DNA of 12,849 nt, taken from JBFLVN01 sp040758475 (GTDB lineage: Bacteria > JAGRBM01). The notes below the pieces were generated by a model. That model was not told the DNA's origin and searched no databases. It saw only the letters and a list, made by a program, of their open reading frames with translations. Shown here piece after piece: positions 1 through 7,315 of the stretch. The stretch spans positions 1 through 12,849 of the forward strand of contig JBFLVN010000092.1 of assembly GCA_040758475.1 (NCBI GenBank), read 5' to 3'. Numbering within the stretch: position 1 is the stretch's first letter; every line of letters begins with the position of its first letter. Position numbers and translations under genes: made by a program.

Positions 1-1
1 C

Positions 2-688
2 ACAGTCGTTGGTGAAATCCCCGAACGGATCGGCCGCTACGAAGCGGGCCACGCCTACCATGCCAACGAGCAAGAGGTCCTCGTCTGGGTCTGGGCGACC
101 ATCATCAAACCCGTGAAGGAAATCTACGAGTGGCTCCACAGGCCGCTCACGCCGGAAGAAACCCGGCGTTATTATGAGGAGTGCAAGCTTTTCTCGCTCT
201 ATTTCGGGATCGACCTGGAACTCTTGCCGCCCACATGGGAAACCTTCACGAAATACTTCGACGATTACGTCCAATCGGGCGACTTGCGCCTGAGCGATAT
301 TTTCCGCGCCAAACAGAAACAAACAGCCGGGAATCCGCTGCTGCGCTCGCCCGCGAGCAAAGCGGCATCCACCTGGTTCCTATCCCTCCAAATGGGCCTG
401 CTGCCCGAAAAAGTCCGCCAGGAGTACGCCACGGGGATTCCTTACGGCCGCTTCGAAAAAGCGCTCTATGGCGCATCGATCCCCGGGCTCCGGGCGGCGT
501 GGCGGCGAGTCCCCGAAGACCTCCGCTACTGGCCCGCCTACCGGGCGGCCATGCGCCGCGTGGGCGCGGAGGGGCGCCCGGGAATCCTTGGCCGCTGGAT
601 GGCACGGCAACTTCCCCCGCCCTTCGGCGACAAGAAAGCACCGGCTATCTCGGTCTCCCTCCGGGGCCTGGAGCCGGTAGCCGCTTGA
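2..688 (+). CDS. MpaB/DUF2236-family oxygenase-like protein, 5' end cut by window edge
   Basis: The frame is open from the first bases to the TGA at 686-688, so the start lies outside the window and about 228 C-terminal residues are visible. The segment around GRYEAGHAYHANEQEVL, followed by LTPEETRRYYEE and LELLPPTWETFTKYF, matches the conserved core of the MpaB / rubber-oxygenase catalytic family (DUF2236), which includes haem-type oxygenases such as latex-clearing protein and many uncharacterised bacterial members. The substrate cannot be told. Many members carry a His in a WVHAT motif; here the corresponding stretch reads VWVWAT, so that His appears to be Trp (from memory of the family). 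A GTG at 113 lies inside the conserved domain and is not the true start. The DUF420-like gene begins 17 nt downstream, which suggests co-transcription. The family call is fairly sure; the activity is not. Confidence 0.75.
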   Translation, partial: TVVGEIPERIGRYEAGHAYHANEQEVLVWVWATIIKPVKEIYEWLHRPLTPEETRRYYEECKLFSLYFGIDLELLPPTWETFTKYFDDYVQSGDLRLSDIFRAKQKQTAGNPLLRSPASKAASTWFLSLQMGLLPEKVRQEYATGIPYGRFEKALYGASIPGLRAAWRRVPEDLRYWPAYRAAMRRVGAEGRPGILGRWMARQLPPPFGDKKAPAISVSLRGLEPVAA

Positions 689-705
689 GCATCTAGACTG
701 CCCCC

Positions 706-1173
706 GTGGACGCGCGAACGATCTTCTGGACCCTGGCGCTTGCCAACATGGCGGCGGCCTTCGCCCTGGCGGCGGCGGGCGTTTACTACATCCGCGCCAA
801 ACAGATCGAAAAGCACCGCCGGATGATGCGCTACGCCGGCGGGCTCGTAGGGCTCTTCGTCGCCGCCTATCTCATCAAAGTCCTGACGCTCGGGCGGGAA
901 GACATCTCGGCTTGGGACTTTGCCTCGCTTGCGATTCTCCGCATTCACGAAGGTTTTGTATTTCTATTCCTCGTTACCGGAATCCGGGCTTTTTATCTCT
1001 CGCGGAAGATCATTTCGACTCCGGAGACCGATCCCCTGCGAAAACGCCACCGCCTCGCGGGACGTTTCGCCATGACGTTCTTCGCCCTGGCGCTTCTCAC
1101 AGCGGCGCTCACTTACCGGGCAATCTTGTTTGAGTACGGGAAAACCCCCGCCACCAATATTACGGTACGGTAG
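706..1173 (+). CDS. DUF420-like four-helix membrane protein
   Basis: This is a 155-residue protein starting at GTG 706, with no good Shine-Dalgarno in the 17 nt after the oxygenase stop, so translation may depend on coupling. Four hydrophobic segments are visible at about residues 8-28, 43-63, 73-97 and 118-142. The conserved positions of the DUF420 family (YozB/CtaM type) are present: KHRRMM with H37, a His at the start of helix three (H81, in RIHEG) and RHRLAGR with H115. In Bacillus and Staphylococcus, members of this family affect maturation of haem-copper oxidases, but no oxidase genes are seen here, so that role is not established for this copy. Its last 14 bases overlap the 3' end of the convergent lipoprotein gene. 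Family assignment is moderate and rests on the spacing of the His motifs and helices. Confidence 0.62.
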   Translation: MDARTIFWTLALANMAAAFALAAAGVYYIRAKQIEKHRRMMRYAGGLVGLFVAAYLIKVLTLGREDISAWDFASLAILRIHEGFVFLFLVTGIRAFYLSRKIISTPETDPLRKRHRLAGRFAMTFFALALLTAALTYRAILFEYGKTPATNITVR

Positions 1174-3544
1174 CGGTGGCTTCCGCCGGAAGCCCTACGT
1201 AACCGATGCAACGGATGAGTACCACCCCGGCGCTCGAAAGACCGTGGGCGGAGGAACCGCTGGCAAGCGATCCTCCCGGAATGTTCTGAATCAAGGCGCC
1301 GGTCGCATTGTTGTAAAGGCGGCATTCTTCGGCATTGGCCGTCGTCCAGGTGGCATTCGTGCCGCTCGCCGTGAATGTGAGGACGAGAGGCTGTGCCGGG
1401 TCGTAGTGGCGCCCCGCATCCACGGTGGAAGCGTCCGCCACGAGATCTCGCCGGGTCGTAAGGCTCTCCCAGTTCGGAAGCGCCGCGTCGGCAAGCGTAT
1501 CGGAACCAGCGCCCACGCAGGCCGTGGTGGAGGCATCCCCCGCAGCCGTCTGAAGCAGGAAAAGTTGGCCGCTCGCCGGTTGATAGAAGGGCGTAGCCGC
1601 CAGAGTGACGCTGTTAGTCGCCGTGACACTGGCGCCCTTGGTGCCGTAGCAGGTGTAATCAAGCGTATCGACACCGCTTCCAAATTCGGCGTAATCGGCC
1701 GCCGTATTCCCGTAAATCGCGGAATTGCGGAGTGTCATCGTGCTGGCCGCGTCGTTCGAAGTCGCGAAAGCGCCATAGGCGTTGTTGTTCCCCGTTGCGG
1801 AAACGTGGGTGAGCGCCACTCCCGTGGAGTTCCGGTCGCTCGTCACGGCTGCACCAATGTTGTTCGATGTGTTGCCGATGAACGTCAGGTTTGTCCCGGT
1901 GACGAAACCCGTAAAACTCAAATAGATCGCTCCGCCGCTGGTACTGGGCGCCGAGTTGTTAATGAAATCGGTGTCGCGGACGATGAGATTCCCACCGTTG
2001 ACGACCATGATGGCTCCACCACTGGAAGTGCTACTCAGATCGGCGGTACTGTTTCCTTTGAAAAGACAATTCTCCACCAGCGTGCCCGTTGAAGTGTTCT
2101 CGATACTCATCCCGCCGCCCCAACCGTCCGATTGATTGGACACGACGGCGGAATTGGCCAGGGTAAAGTTGGTATCGCCGCTCAGTTCGATGCCGGCTCC
2201 GGTGTAGATAGTGGCGGTGTTGCAGGTCGCGTTGTTCGAATTCCCCCGGGTGATGAGGAAGCCGTCGAGGCGGGCGTCATCCGCCCCTTCCACGACCCGG
2301 CAACGGGTGTTCTGACCGTCCAACACCGTCGAATAAGGGTTTATCAAGCGCTCAGAGGGCAGGTTCTCCGTCTTGCGGAACCCCCCGTAGACGGCCACCC
2401 CTGCTTTCATGTTCAGGACCGCCGTCGTCGCGCTACTGGAGGTATAGGTACCTTCCGCGACCCACACCTGCTGCCCGGCGGAGGCGGCATCGACCCCTTC
2501 CTGGACGGTCTTAAAGGCCGTCGCCCAGCTCGTTCCCGCGCCGCTAGCAGAGACGCCGCCGTCCACGAACCACACGTCTTCGGGATCCATGGTGTAATTC
2601 GCCGTTACGGTTGAAACGCCGTCGGTAACTTCGACTTCGATCACGCACGTATCCGTCGCGATAATCCCGCAGGTAAAGCCGATGCCCCCGTCGCTGGCCA
2701 CGGACTGGCCCGAGAAGGCGCACGTCGTATTGTCCCCTTCAGAAAAAGTCAGGGAATCCGTATCGCTGGCTGTAGCCGTGAAAGCGACCACCTCGCCCAA
2801 ATCACAAACATCGCCATCGGGCAAGTTCGTAAACGAAGGCGGGGCGTTGTGCTCGTAGGCGATCCCCGCCGAGCAAACGGAGAGGTTTCCAAAGGCGTCC
2901 TCCGAGGTAGCTTTGATCGTCGAAGCCGTATCGGCGGGAACCGTAGCCTCGATCGAGAAATCGCCCGTCCCATCGGCGGTCCCAGTTGCCACCGGAGCGC
3001 CGCTGCAATCGCTTGTCAGGTAAAGGGCCACATCGGCTGAAGCAGTCGTATTTCCGGAAACCTGGGGCGTCGTATCGTTTCCCGAAGGGGAAACGGGCGC
3101 CGTAGCGGAGAGGACCGGAACCGCCGGGGGTGTGTTGTCGCGGGTAATCTGCGTGGATCCTGCTGAAGCGCTCTCGGCATCCGTTACAAAACAGACGTGA
3201 ACCGTATTGAGCCCTTCCACAAGGGCGGCGTCGCTCCCCCCAATCGTGGAGATAACGGCCGTACCGGCCACCGTTGTGCCCGTAGCGTTTGCGCCGCTGG
3301 AAAGAGTTCCACCGTCGCAGTCGGCTCCGATCCGGATTTCATAGTTCCCGGAGAAATTCGGCTCCCATTCGATATCCGACGACCCGTAGGTGCCCGTATC
3401 GCCGGTGGAAGTGATCGTCGGGTTGCTGACGTCCAGAATCTCCGCCACGGGAACGAGGGCATCCTCTCCGCAAGCCGAGGCAAAAAGCACGAGACCGGAC
3501 AAAATCCATCTAAAGTTCCATTTGGGAGATGTTTTCTTGAACAT
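1160..3544 (-). CDS. Secreted lipoprotein with Ig-like domains and right-handed beta-helix
   Basis: The protein has 794 residues from ATG 3544. A TTG at 3553 would extend it by three codons, but the AGGAGG at 3555-3560 lies 10 nt from the ATG and only 1 nt from the TTG, so the ATG is preferred. Residues 1-25 form a lipoprotein signal: basic start, hydrophobic stretch, then FASAC with the acylated Cys at 25 followed by GED. Two Ig-like modules follow at about 36-137 and 138-232, each with a paired-Cys loop, then a cadherin/Ig-like module at 233-320. Residues 325-715 start with WFVDGG and contain repeated GGAI/NN turns typical of a right-handed parallel beta-helix (pectate-lyase-like or polymorphic-outer-membrane-protein-like). 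The last ~80 residues are a separate beta-rich piece. No enzyme active site is recognisable, so a surface or adhesive role is inference. It is Asn/Thr/Ser/Gly-rich, unlike its neighbours. Confidence 0.75.
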   Translation of the reverse strand: MFKKTSPKWNFRWILSGLVLFASACGEDALVPVAEILDVSNPTITSTGDTGTYGSSDIEWEPNFSGNYEIRIGADCDGGTLSSGANATGTTVAGTAVISTIGGSDAALVEGLNTVHVCFVTDAESASAGSTQITRDNTPPAVPVLSATAPVSPSGNDTTPQVSGNTTASADVALYLTSDCSGAPVATGTADGTGDFSIEATVPADTASTIKATSEDAFGNLSVCSAGIAYEHNAPPSFTNLPDGDVCDLGEVVAFTATASDTDSLTFSEGDNTTCAFSGQSVASDGGIGFTCGIIATDTCVIEVEVTDGVSTVTANYTMDPEDVWFVDGGVSASGAGTSWATAFKTVQEGVDAASAGQQVWVAEGTYTSSSATTAVLNMKAGVAVYGGFRKTENLPSERLINPYSTVLDGQNTRCRVVEGADDARLDGFLITRGNSNNATCNTATIYTGAGIELSGDTNFTLANSAVVSNQSDGWGGGMSIENTSTGTLVENCLFKGNSTADLSSTSSGGAIMVVNGGNLIVRDTDFINNSAPSTSGGAIYLSFTGFVTGTNLTFIGNTSNNIGAAVTSDRNSTGVALTHVSATGNNNAYGAFATSNDAASTMTLRNSAIYGNTAADYAEFGSGVDTLDYTCYGTKGASVTATNSVTLAATPFYQPASGQLFLLQTAAGDASTTACVGAGSDTLADAALPNWESLTTRRDLVADASTVDAGRHYDPAQPLVLTFTASGTNATWTTANAEECRLYNNATGALIQNIPGGSLASGSSAHGLSSAGVVLIRCIGYVGLPAEATATVP

Positions 3545-3554
3545 GGCGCGCAAT

Positions 3555-3560
3555 CCTCCT
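3555..3560 (-). promoter_or_regulatory. Ribosome binding site of the lipoprotein gene
   Basis: On the minus strand this reads AGGAGG, a perfect Shine-Dalgarno core, with 10 nt to the ATG at 3544. It is only 1 nt from the in-frame TTG at 3553, so it decides for the ATG start. Confidence 0.7.
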
Positions 3561-3640
3561 GCTCGCCCGCACGAGGTTTGGGGGGAATCCAGGCGGCAGC
3601 GATTCTATAACGATCCTACAGAGAATGCCTAGGACTTAAG

Positions 3641-3669
3641 GCGCCAATTTCAGTGCGTATCGCGCCAAT
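3641..3669. repeat. Direct repeat GCGCCAAT with 21 bp period upstream of the lipoprotein gene
   Basis: GCGCCAAT occurs at 3641-3648 and again at 3662-3669, exactly 21 bp apart, which is two helical turns. It lies in the 167 bp gap between the ecm stop and the lipoprotein start, 97-125 bp upstream of the lipoprotein ATG. A spacing of two turns puts both copies on the same face of the helix, as for tandem activator or repressor sites. I see no convincing -35/-10 pair nearby. An 8 bp repeat could also arise by chance. Confidence 0.3.
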
Positions 3670-3711
3670 CTTTAATTTTTCGTGACACAAAAGAGGCGGA
3701 ATCGTTCCAGA

Positions 3712-5709
3712 CTACGCGGCTTTTCCAAGTCCCTTGGCTTCGCGGACGACGCCCACGATGTCTTCCATGATGGCGCCGAGTTCAAAGTCCTTGGGCGTGT
3801 AGACCCGGCGGACGCCCGCCTTTTCGAGACGGGGCTGGTCTTCCACGGGGATAATCCCGCCCACAACGACGGGGATTTCCCCGGCCTTGAATTCCTTTAG
3901 GAGCCGGAGGGTTTCGGGGACGAGTTCCAGGTGCGATCCCGAGAGGATCGAAAGGCCTACGACGTCCACGTCCTCGTCGGCGGCGGTGCGGGCGATCTGC
4001 TCGGGGGTGAGCCGGATGCCCTCGTAGATCACCTCGAAGCCCGCCTCCCGGGCGGCGAGCGCGATCTGCTCGGCGCCGTTGGAATGGCCGTCCAGGCCGG
4101 GCTTTCCGACGAGCATGCGGAGTTTTTTTCCAAGCTGCTGCTCGGTGGCTTTGAGTTTCTCGCGGGCCTTTTCCATCTTGGCCCCCGCCACCCCGGCGGA
4201 GATGCTCCCCGTAATCCCCGTGGGGGCCCGGTATTCGCCAAAGACTTCACGGACGGCGGCGCCCCATTCGCCGGTCGTAACACCGGCGTGGGCGGCTCGG
4301 ATGGAAACGGGCATGACGTTCTCGCCGCTCTTCAAAGCGGCGCGGAGTTCGTCCAATGCCTTCGAGACGGCGCCCTTGTCACGCTTTTTGCGGAACTCTT
4401 CGAGCTTGGCGATCTGCTCGTGCTCGGCAGCGGGGTCTACTTTCAAGATCTTTTCGACACTATCAGAGAGGAGAGGGTTCACTTCGGTTTCCCGGAACTT
4501 GTTCACCCCCACGACGACCTGCTCGCCCGATTCGATCTTGCGCAGGCGCTTGGCGTTCGATGCTACCAGTTGCTGTTTGAAGTAGGCACTCTCGACCGCC
4601 GCTTGGGCGCCGCCCATCTGCTCGACTTTTTCGATCTCGGCCCGGGCCCCTTCCTTGATCTCGCTCACTTTTTTCTCGATCACCGGCGAGCCGTCGAAAA
4701 CATCGCCGTATTCGAGAAGGTCGCTCTCGTAGGCGACGACCTGCTGGATGCGTAGCGACCATTGCTGGTCCCAGGGGCGCGGAAGGCCAAGCGCTTCGTT
4801 CCACGCGGGAAGCTGGACGGAGCGGGCCCGGGCGTTCTTGGAGAGGACCACGGCCAGCATTTCGAGAACGATACGCTGGATGTTGTTCTCGGGCTGGGCT
4901 TCGGTAAGACCGAGGGAATTTACCTGGACGCCGTATCTAAAACGCCGGAGCTTTTCGTCCTGGACTCCGTAGCGCTTCAAGGCGATCTCGTCCCAGAGTT
5001 CCGCGAACGCCCGCATCTTGCAGACTTCCTCGATGAACCGCACCCCGGCGTTCACAAAGAAGCTGATGCGCCCTACGACTTGCGGGAAATCGGCCGCGGG
5101 AATCTTTCCCGACGCCCGCACCGTATCAAGCACACAGATGGCGTTCGAAAGGGCGAAGGCGACTTCCTGCACGGGCGTCGCTCCGGCCTCTTGCAAGTGG
5201 TAGCTGCAGATGTTGATGGGGTTCCACTTGGGAATGTGCTTGTAGGTGTAGGCCACCATGTCGCTGATGAGGCGGAGCGATGGCGCGGGCGGGAAGATGT
5301 ACGTCCCACGGGAGAGGTATTCCTTGATAATGTCGTTCTGGGTCGTCCCCTGGAGAAGTTTCGGATCGACCTTCTGGCGCTCGGCCGTGGCGATGTAGAG
5401 CGCCAAAAGCCACGCCGCCGTCGCGTTGATCGTCATGGACGTGTTCATCTTTTCGAGCGGGATGCCGCCCAAAAGCACTTCCATGTCCGCGATGTGGCCG
5501 ATGGGAACGCCCACCTTCCCCACTTCGCCGCGCGAGAGGATGTGGTCCGAGTCGTACCCCGTCTGGGTGGGAAGGTCGAAGGCGACCGATAGTCCCGTCT
5601 GCCCCTTTTCCAGATTCTTCCGGTAAAGCTCGTTCGACGCCCGGGCGGAGGAGTGCCCGGAGTAGGTCCGCATCATCCAGGGTTGTTCGCGCTTTAGTTG
5701 CTCGGCCAT
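3712..5709 (-). CDS. ecm: Ethylmalonyl-CoA mutase (B12-dependent, MeaA type)
   Basis: This 665-residue single-chain acyl-CoA mutase would convert (2R)-ethylmalonyl-CoA to (2S)-methylsuccinyl-CoA with adenosylcobalamin, in the cytoplasmic ethylmalonyl-CoA pathway of acetyl-CoA assimilation. The substrate-binding barrel spans about 10-460, with RTYSGHS (14-20), FDLPTQTGYDSDH (44-56), MNTSMTINAT (88-97), SYHLQEAGAT (169-178) and PAWNEALGLP (301-310). The C-terminal cobalamin domain (about 528-655) has the DxHxxG motif D540-G-H542-S-N-G545 with the cobalt-ligand His, then SGSH and VVVGG. FDLPTQTGYDSDH separates it from methylmalonyl-CoA mutase, which usually reads FDLATHRG, and the one-chain length separates it from two-subunit isobutyryl-type mutases. 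All key motifs are intact. The ATG at 5709 has only a weak GAAGA upstream. The MoaD-like gene ends 72 bp upstream on the same strand. Crotonyl-CoA carboxylase/reductase and the other pathway enzymes are not in the window. Confidence 0.9.
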   Translation of the reverse strand: MAEQLKREQPWMMRTYSGHSSARASNELYRKNLEKGQTGLSVAFDLPTQTGYDSDHILSRGEVGKVGVPIGHIADMEVLLGGIPLEKMNTSMTINATAAWLLALYIATAERQKVDPKLLQGTTQNDIIKEYLSRGTYIFPPAPSLRLISDMVAYTYKHIPKWNPINICSYHLQEAGATPVQEVAFALSNAICVLDTVRASGKIPAADFPQVVGRISFFVNAGVRFIEEVCKMRAFAELWDEIALKRYGVQDEKLRRFRYGVQVNSLGLTEAQPENNIQRIVLEMLAVVLSKNARARSVQLPAWNEALGLPRPWDQQWSLRIQQVVAYESDLLEYGDVFDGSPVIEKKVSEIKEGARAEIEKVEQMGGAQAAVESAYFKQQLVASNAKRLRKIESGEQVVVGVNKFRETEVNPLLSDSVEKILKVDPAAEHEQIAKLEEFRKKRDKGAVSKALDELRAALKSGENVMPVSIRAAHAGVTTGEWGAAVREVFGEYRAPTGITGSISAGVAGAKMEKAREKLKATEQQLGKKLRMLVGKPGLDGHSNGAEQIALAAREAGFEVIYEGIRLTPEQIARTAADEDVDVVGLSILSGSHLELVPETLRLLKEFKAGEIPVVVGGIIPVEDQPRLEKAGVRRVYTPKDFELGAIMEDIVGVVREAKGLGKAA

Positions 5710-5781
5710 TTCTTCAATCTAATCCGCGCGGGCAAGGGGCCGCAAGAAAGCAGCTATGTACGGAGAAAAGTGACTCTTGCG

Positions 5782-6042
5782 TCAGCCGCCGCTCAAAGCG
5801 GCCACGATCGCCATTTCGTCCCCTTCGCGCAGGGGCGTTGCGAGCGTGGCGATTTCGTCGTTGACGAAAACCCGGATGTGGGTGCGGATCTGCTCCTGCT
5901 CGTCCACGATCCGGAATTTAAGGCCCGGATACCGGCGGTCCAAGTCCTTGATCGCCTCGCCCACCGAGGCGCCCGCCACGTCCACGCTCTTGGCGCCCGA
6001 CGTGTAGGAGTAAAGCGGGCTCGGGATGATGACGTTCACCAT
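5782..6042 (-). CDS. MoaD/ThiS-family sulfur-carrier protein
   Basis: This is an 86-residue beta-grasp protein ending in AALSGG. The free C-terminal Gly-Gly is the hallmark of MoaD/ThiS carriers, which are adenylated and turned into a thiocarboxylate by an E1-like enzyme to donate sulfur to molybdopterin, thiazole or other products. Further family signs are the middle DLDRRYPGLK, RVFVND and the final LREGDEMAIVAALSGG. An upstream in-frame ATG at 6141 would add 33 residues inside the propeller gene that do not fit the fold; ATG 6042, 7 nt after the propeller stop at 6050-6052, gives the family's usual length. No clear Shine-Dalgarno is seen, so translational coupling is likely. There is no moaE, thiG or E1 gene nearby, so its sulfur target is unknown. 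Confidence 0.75.
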   Translation of the reverse strand: MVNVIIPSPLYSYTSGAKSVDVAGASVGEAIKDLDRRYPGLKFRIVDEQEQIRTHIRVFVNDEIATLATPLREGDEMAIVAALSGG

Positions 6043-6049
6043 GGCGTTA

Positions 6050-7228
6050 TTAGAGGTGGGCCACTTCCACCGAATAGACGTGGGGGAGATGGCGCGCGAG
6101 GCAGGCCCAGGAGCGGCCCTCGTCCCGGCTCCCCCAGACATCGCCGCTCGTCGTCCCGAAGTAGATCCCCACGGGATTGAACGAATCGGCCGTCATGGCC
6201 TGGCGTTTTACCGTCAGCCACGCGTTCGACTTGGGAAGGCCTTTATCCAGGCGCTGCCAGCTATTGCCGCCGTTCTTCGTGCCATAGACCGCCGGCTTTC
6301 CGCCGGGGCTCGTGCGGGGCCAGACCTCGGTTCCATCCATGGGGAAAACCCAGCAAACATCCGGATCGCGCGGGTGGAGGACCATGGGGAAGCCCACATC
6401 CCCCACGTCGGCTGGCATTTTCTTTCCGATGCGCGTCCATGTCTTGGAAGGCCGGTCGATGCGGTAGATGCCGCAGTGGTTTTGCTGATAGAGGCGGTCG
6501 GGATTTAGCGGGTGGAGCCGCACGCAGTGGGGATCGTGGGTGCGCTGGTCGTCCTTGGGGAACCCCGCCACGACTTCGAGGCCGTCGATCAGCGGGGTCC
6601 AGGTGCGTCCCCGGTCGGTGGATTCCATGACACCGCCGCTCGAAAGGCCGAAGTACAGGTGACTCGCATCGCGAGGATCAACGATGATCGAGTGCATCTT
6701 GGGCCCGTCGGGCGTCCCATCGCCCCCGCTCCATTTTTCGTAGTTGGGGCTCTCGTTAAAGCCATCCACGCCGCTCCAAGTGGCGCCATTGTCTTCCGAG
6801 CGAAAGAGGCCGTGGGGGGAAGTCCCGCCGTACCAGACGCCGGGCTCGCTCGAATGGCCGGGCGTCAGCCAGAAGGTGTGATCGACCACCCGGCCCTTCT
6901 GTCCTTCGGGGACTTTCTTAAAAGCAGGGGGCTGGACCGCTTCCTTCCAGGTTTTACCGAAATCCTCCGACCGGAAGACCGTGGGCCCCAAATGGCCCGT
7001 GCGCGCGGCGACGAGAAGGGTCTTGGGCGAGCGGGGGTCCTGCACGGCGTGATGGACGATGTGGCCGAAAAAGGCCGGCGCCAGGGGGCGCCAATTCTTC
7101 CGGGAGGCATCCGAAGAAAAGAAGAACGCCCCCTTGCGCGTGCCCACCAGGAGCATGAGGCCCTTGAGTTTGCGCGCCTGCTTCTTGGGCGTGGATTTGG
7201 ACGTCCGCTTCTTGGCTTTTCGCTTCAT
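6050..7228 (-). CDS. Asp-box (BNR) beta-propeller protein, sialidase-like fold
   Basis: The protein has 392 residues from ATG 7228, preceded by GGGGGA at 7233-7238. The frame stays open to 7498, but that stretch runs over the divergent nuclease-type gene and lacks homologous character, so it is left out. Five Asp-boxes (S-x-D-x-G-x-T-W) are visible at 87-94, 144-151, 203-210, 317-324 (degenerate, TKNGGNSW) and 367-374, which fits a six- or seven-bladed propeller of the WD40/YVTN/BNR superfamily. The start is strongly basic (MKRKAKKRTSKSTPKKQ) with no signal peptide, so a cytoplasmic protein is likely and a true secreted sialidase is unlikely. Catalytic residues of sialidases cannot be assigned. 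The MoaD-like gene starts 7 nt after its stop, suggesting the two act together. Confidence 0.78.
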   Translation of the reverse strand: MKRKAKKRTSKSTPKKQARKLKGLMLLVGTRKGAFFFSSDASRKNWRPLAPAFFGHIVHHAVQDPRSPKTLLVAARTGHLGPTVFRSEDFGKTWKEAVQPPAFKKVPEGQKGRVVDHTFWLTPGHSSEPGVWYGGTSPHGLFRSEDNGATWSGVDGFNESPNYEKWSGGDGTPDGPKMHSIIVDPRDASHLYFGLSSGGVMESTDRGRTWTPLIDGLEVVAGFPKDDQRTHDPHCVRLHPLNPDRLYQQNHCGIYRIDRPSKTWTRIGKKMPADVGDVGFPMVLHPRDPDVCWVFPMDGTEVWPRTSPGGKPAVYGTKNGGNSWQRLDKGLPKSNAWLTVKRQAMTADSFNPVGIYFGTTSGDVWGSRDEGRSWACLARHLPHVYSVEVAHL

Positions 7229-7315
7229 GGCTTCCCCCGTTGAAAAGGCCCGTAGGATAGTCCTACCGAATAACGAGATTTCCACTTCCCTGCCCCGTCG
7301 CGCTAAGAGGCGCCC
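7229..7315. promoter_or_regulatory. Divergent intergenic region with inverted repeat
   Basis: These 87 bp separate the propeller gene (minus) from the EEP-fold gene (plus), so promoters for both must lie here or inside the coding ends. A perfect inverted repeat, GTAGGA-TAG-TCCTAC, sits near the middle at 7252-7266 and could be an operator for both genes. Each side has its own ribosome site: GGGGGA on the minus strand at 7233-7238 and AAGAGG on the plus strand at 7305-7310, 5 nt before ATG 7316. No consensus -35/-10 pair is clear. Confidence 0.5.

Noticed and set aside
1130..2092. 320-codon plus-strand frame opposite the lipoprotein gene
   Set aside because: The translation is Arg/Gly/Val-rich without domains; the minus strand has a signal peptide, a ribosome site and recognisable folds.
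3628..3645. Three adjacent 6 bp palindromes (CCTAGG, CTTAAG, GGCGCC)
   Set aside because: Short palindromes of this size occur often by chance and do not form a joint hairpin.
3931..4755. 274-codon plus-strand frame opposite ecm
   Set aside because: It is a shadow of the highly conserved mutase and has no family resemblance.
5741..5781. 7 bp inverted repeat CGCAAGA/TCTTGCG between the MoaD-like gene and ecm
   Set aside because: The arms are 27 nt apart with no T-tract or start-site link, so a terminator or operator call is not supported.
6043..6141. 33-residue N-terminal extension of the MoaD-like protein
   Set aside because: It lies inside the propeller gene in another frame and does not fit the beta-grasp fold; ATG 6042 gives the usual length.
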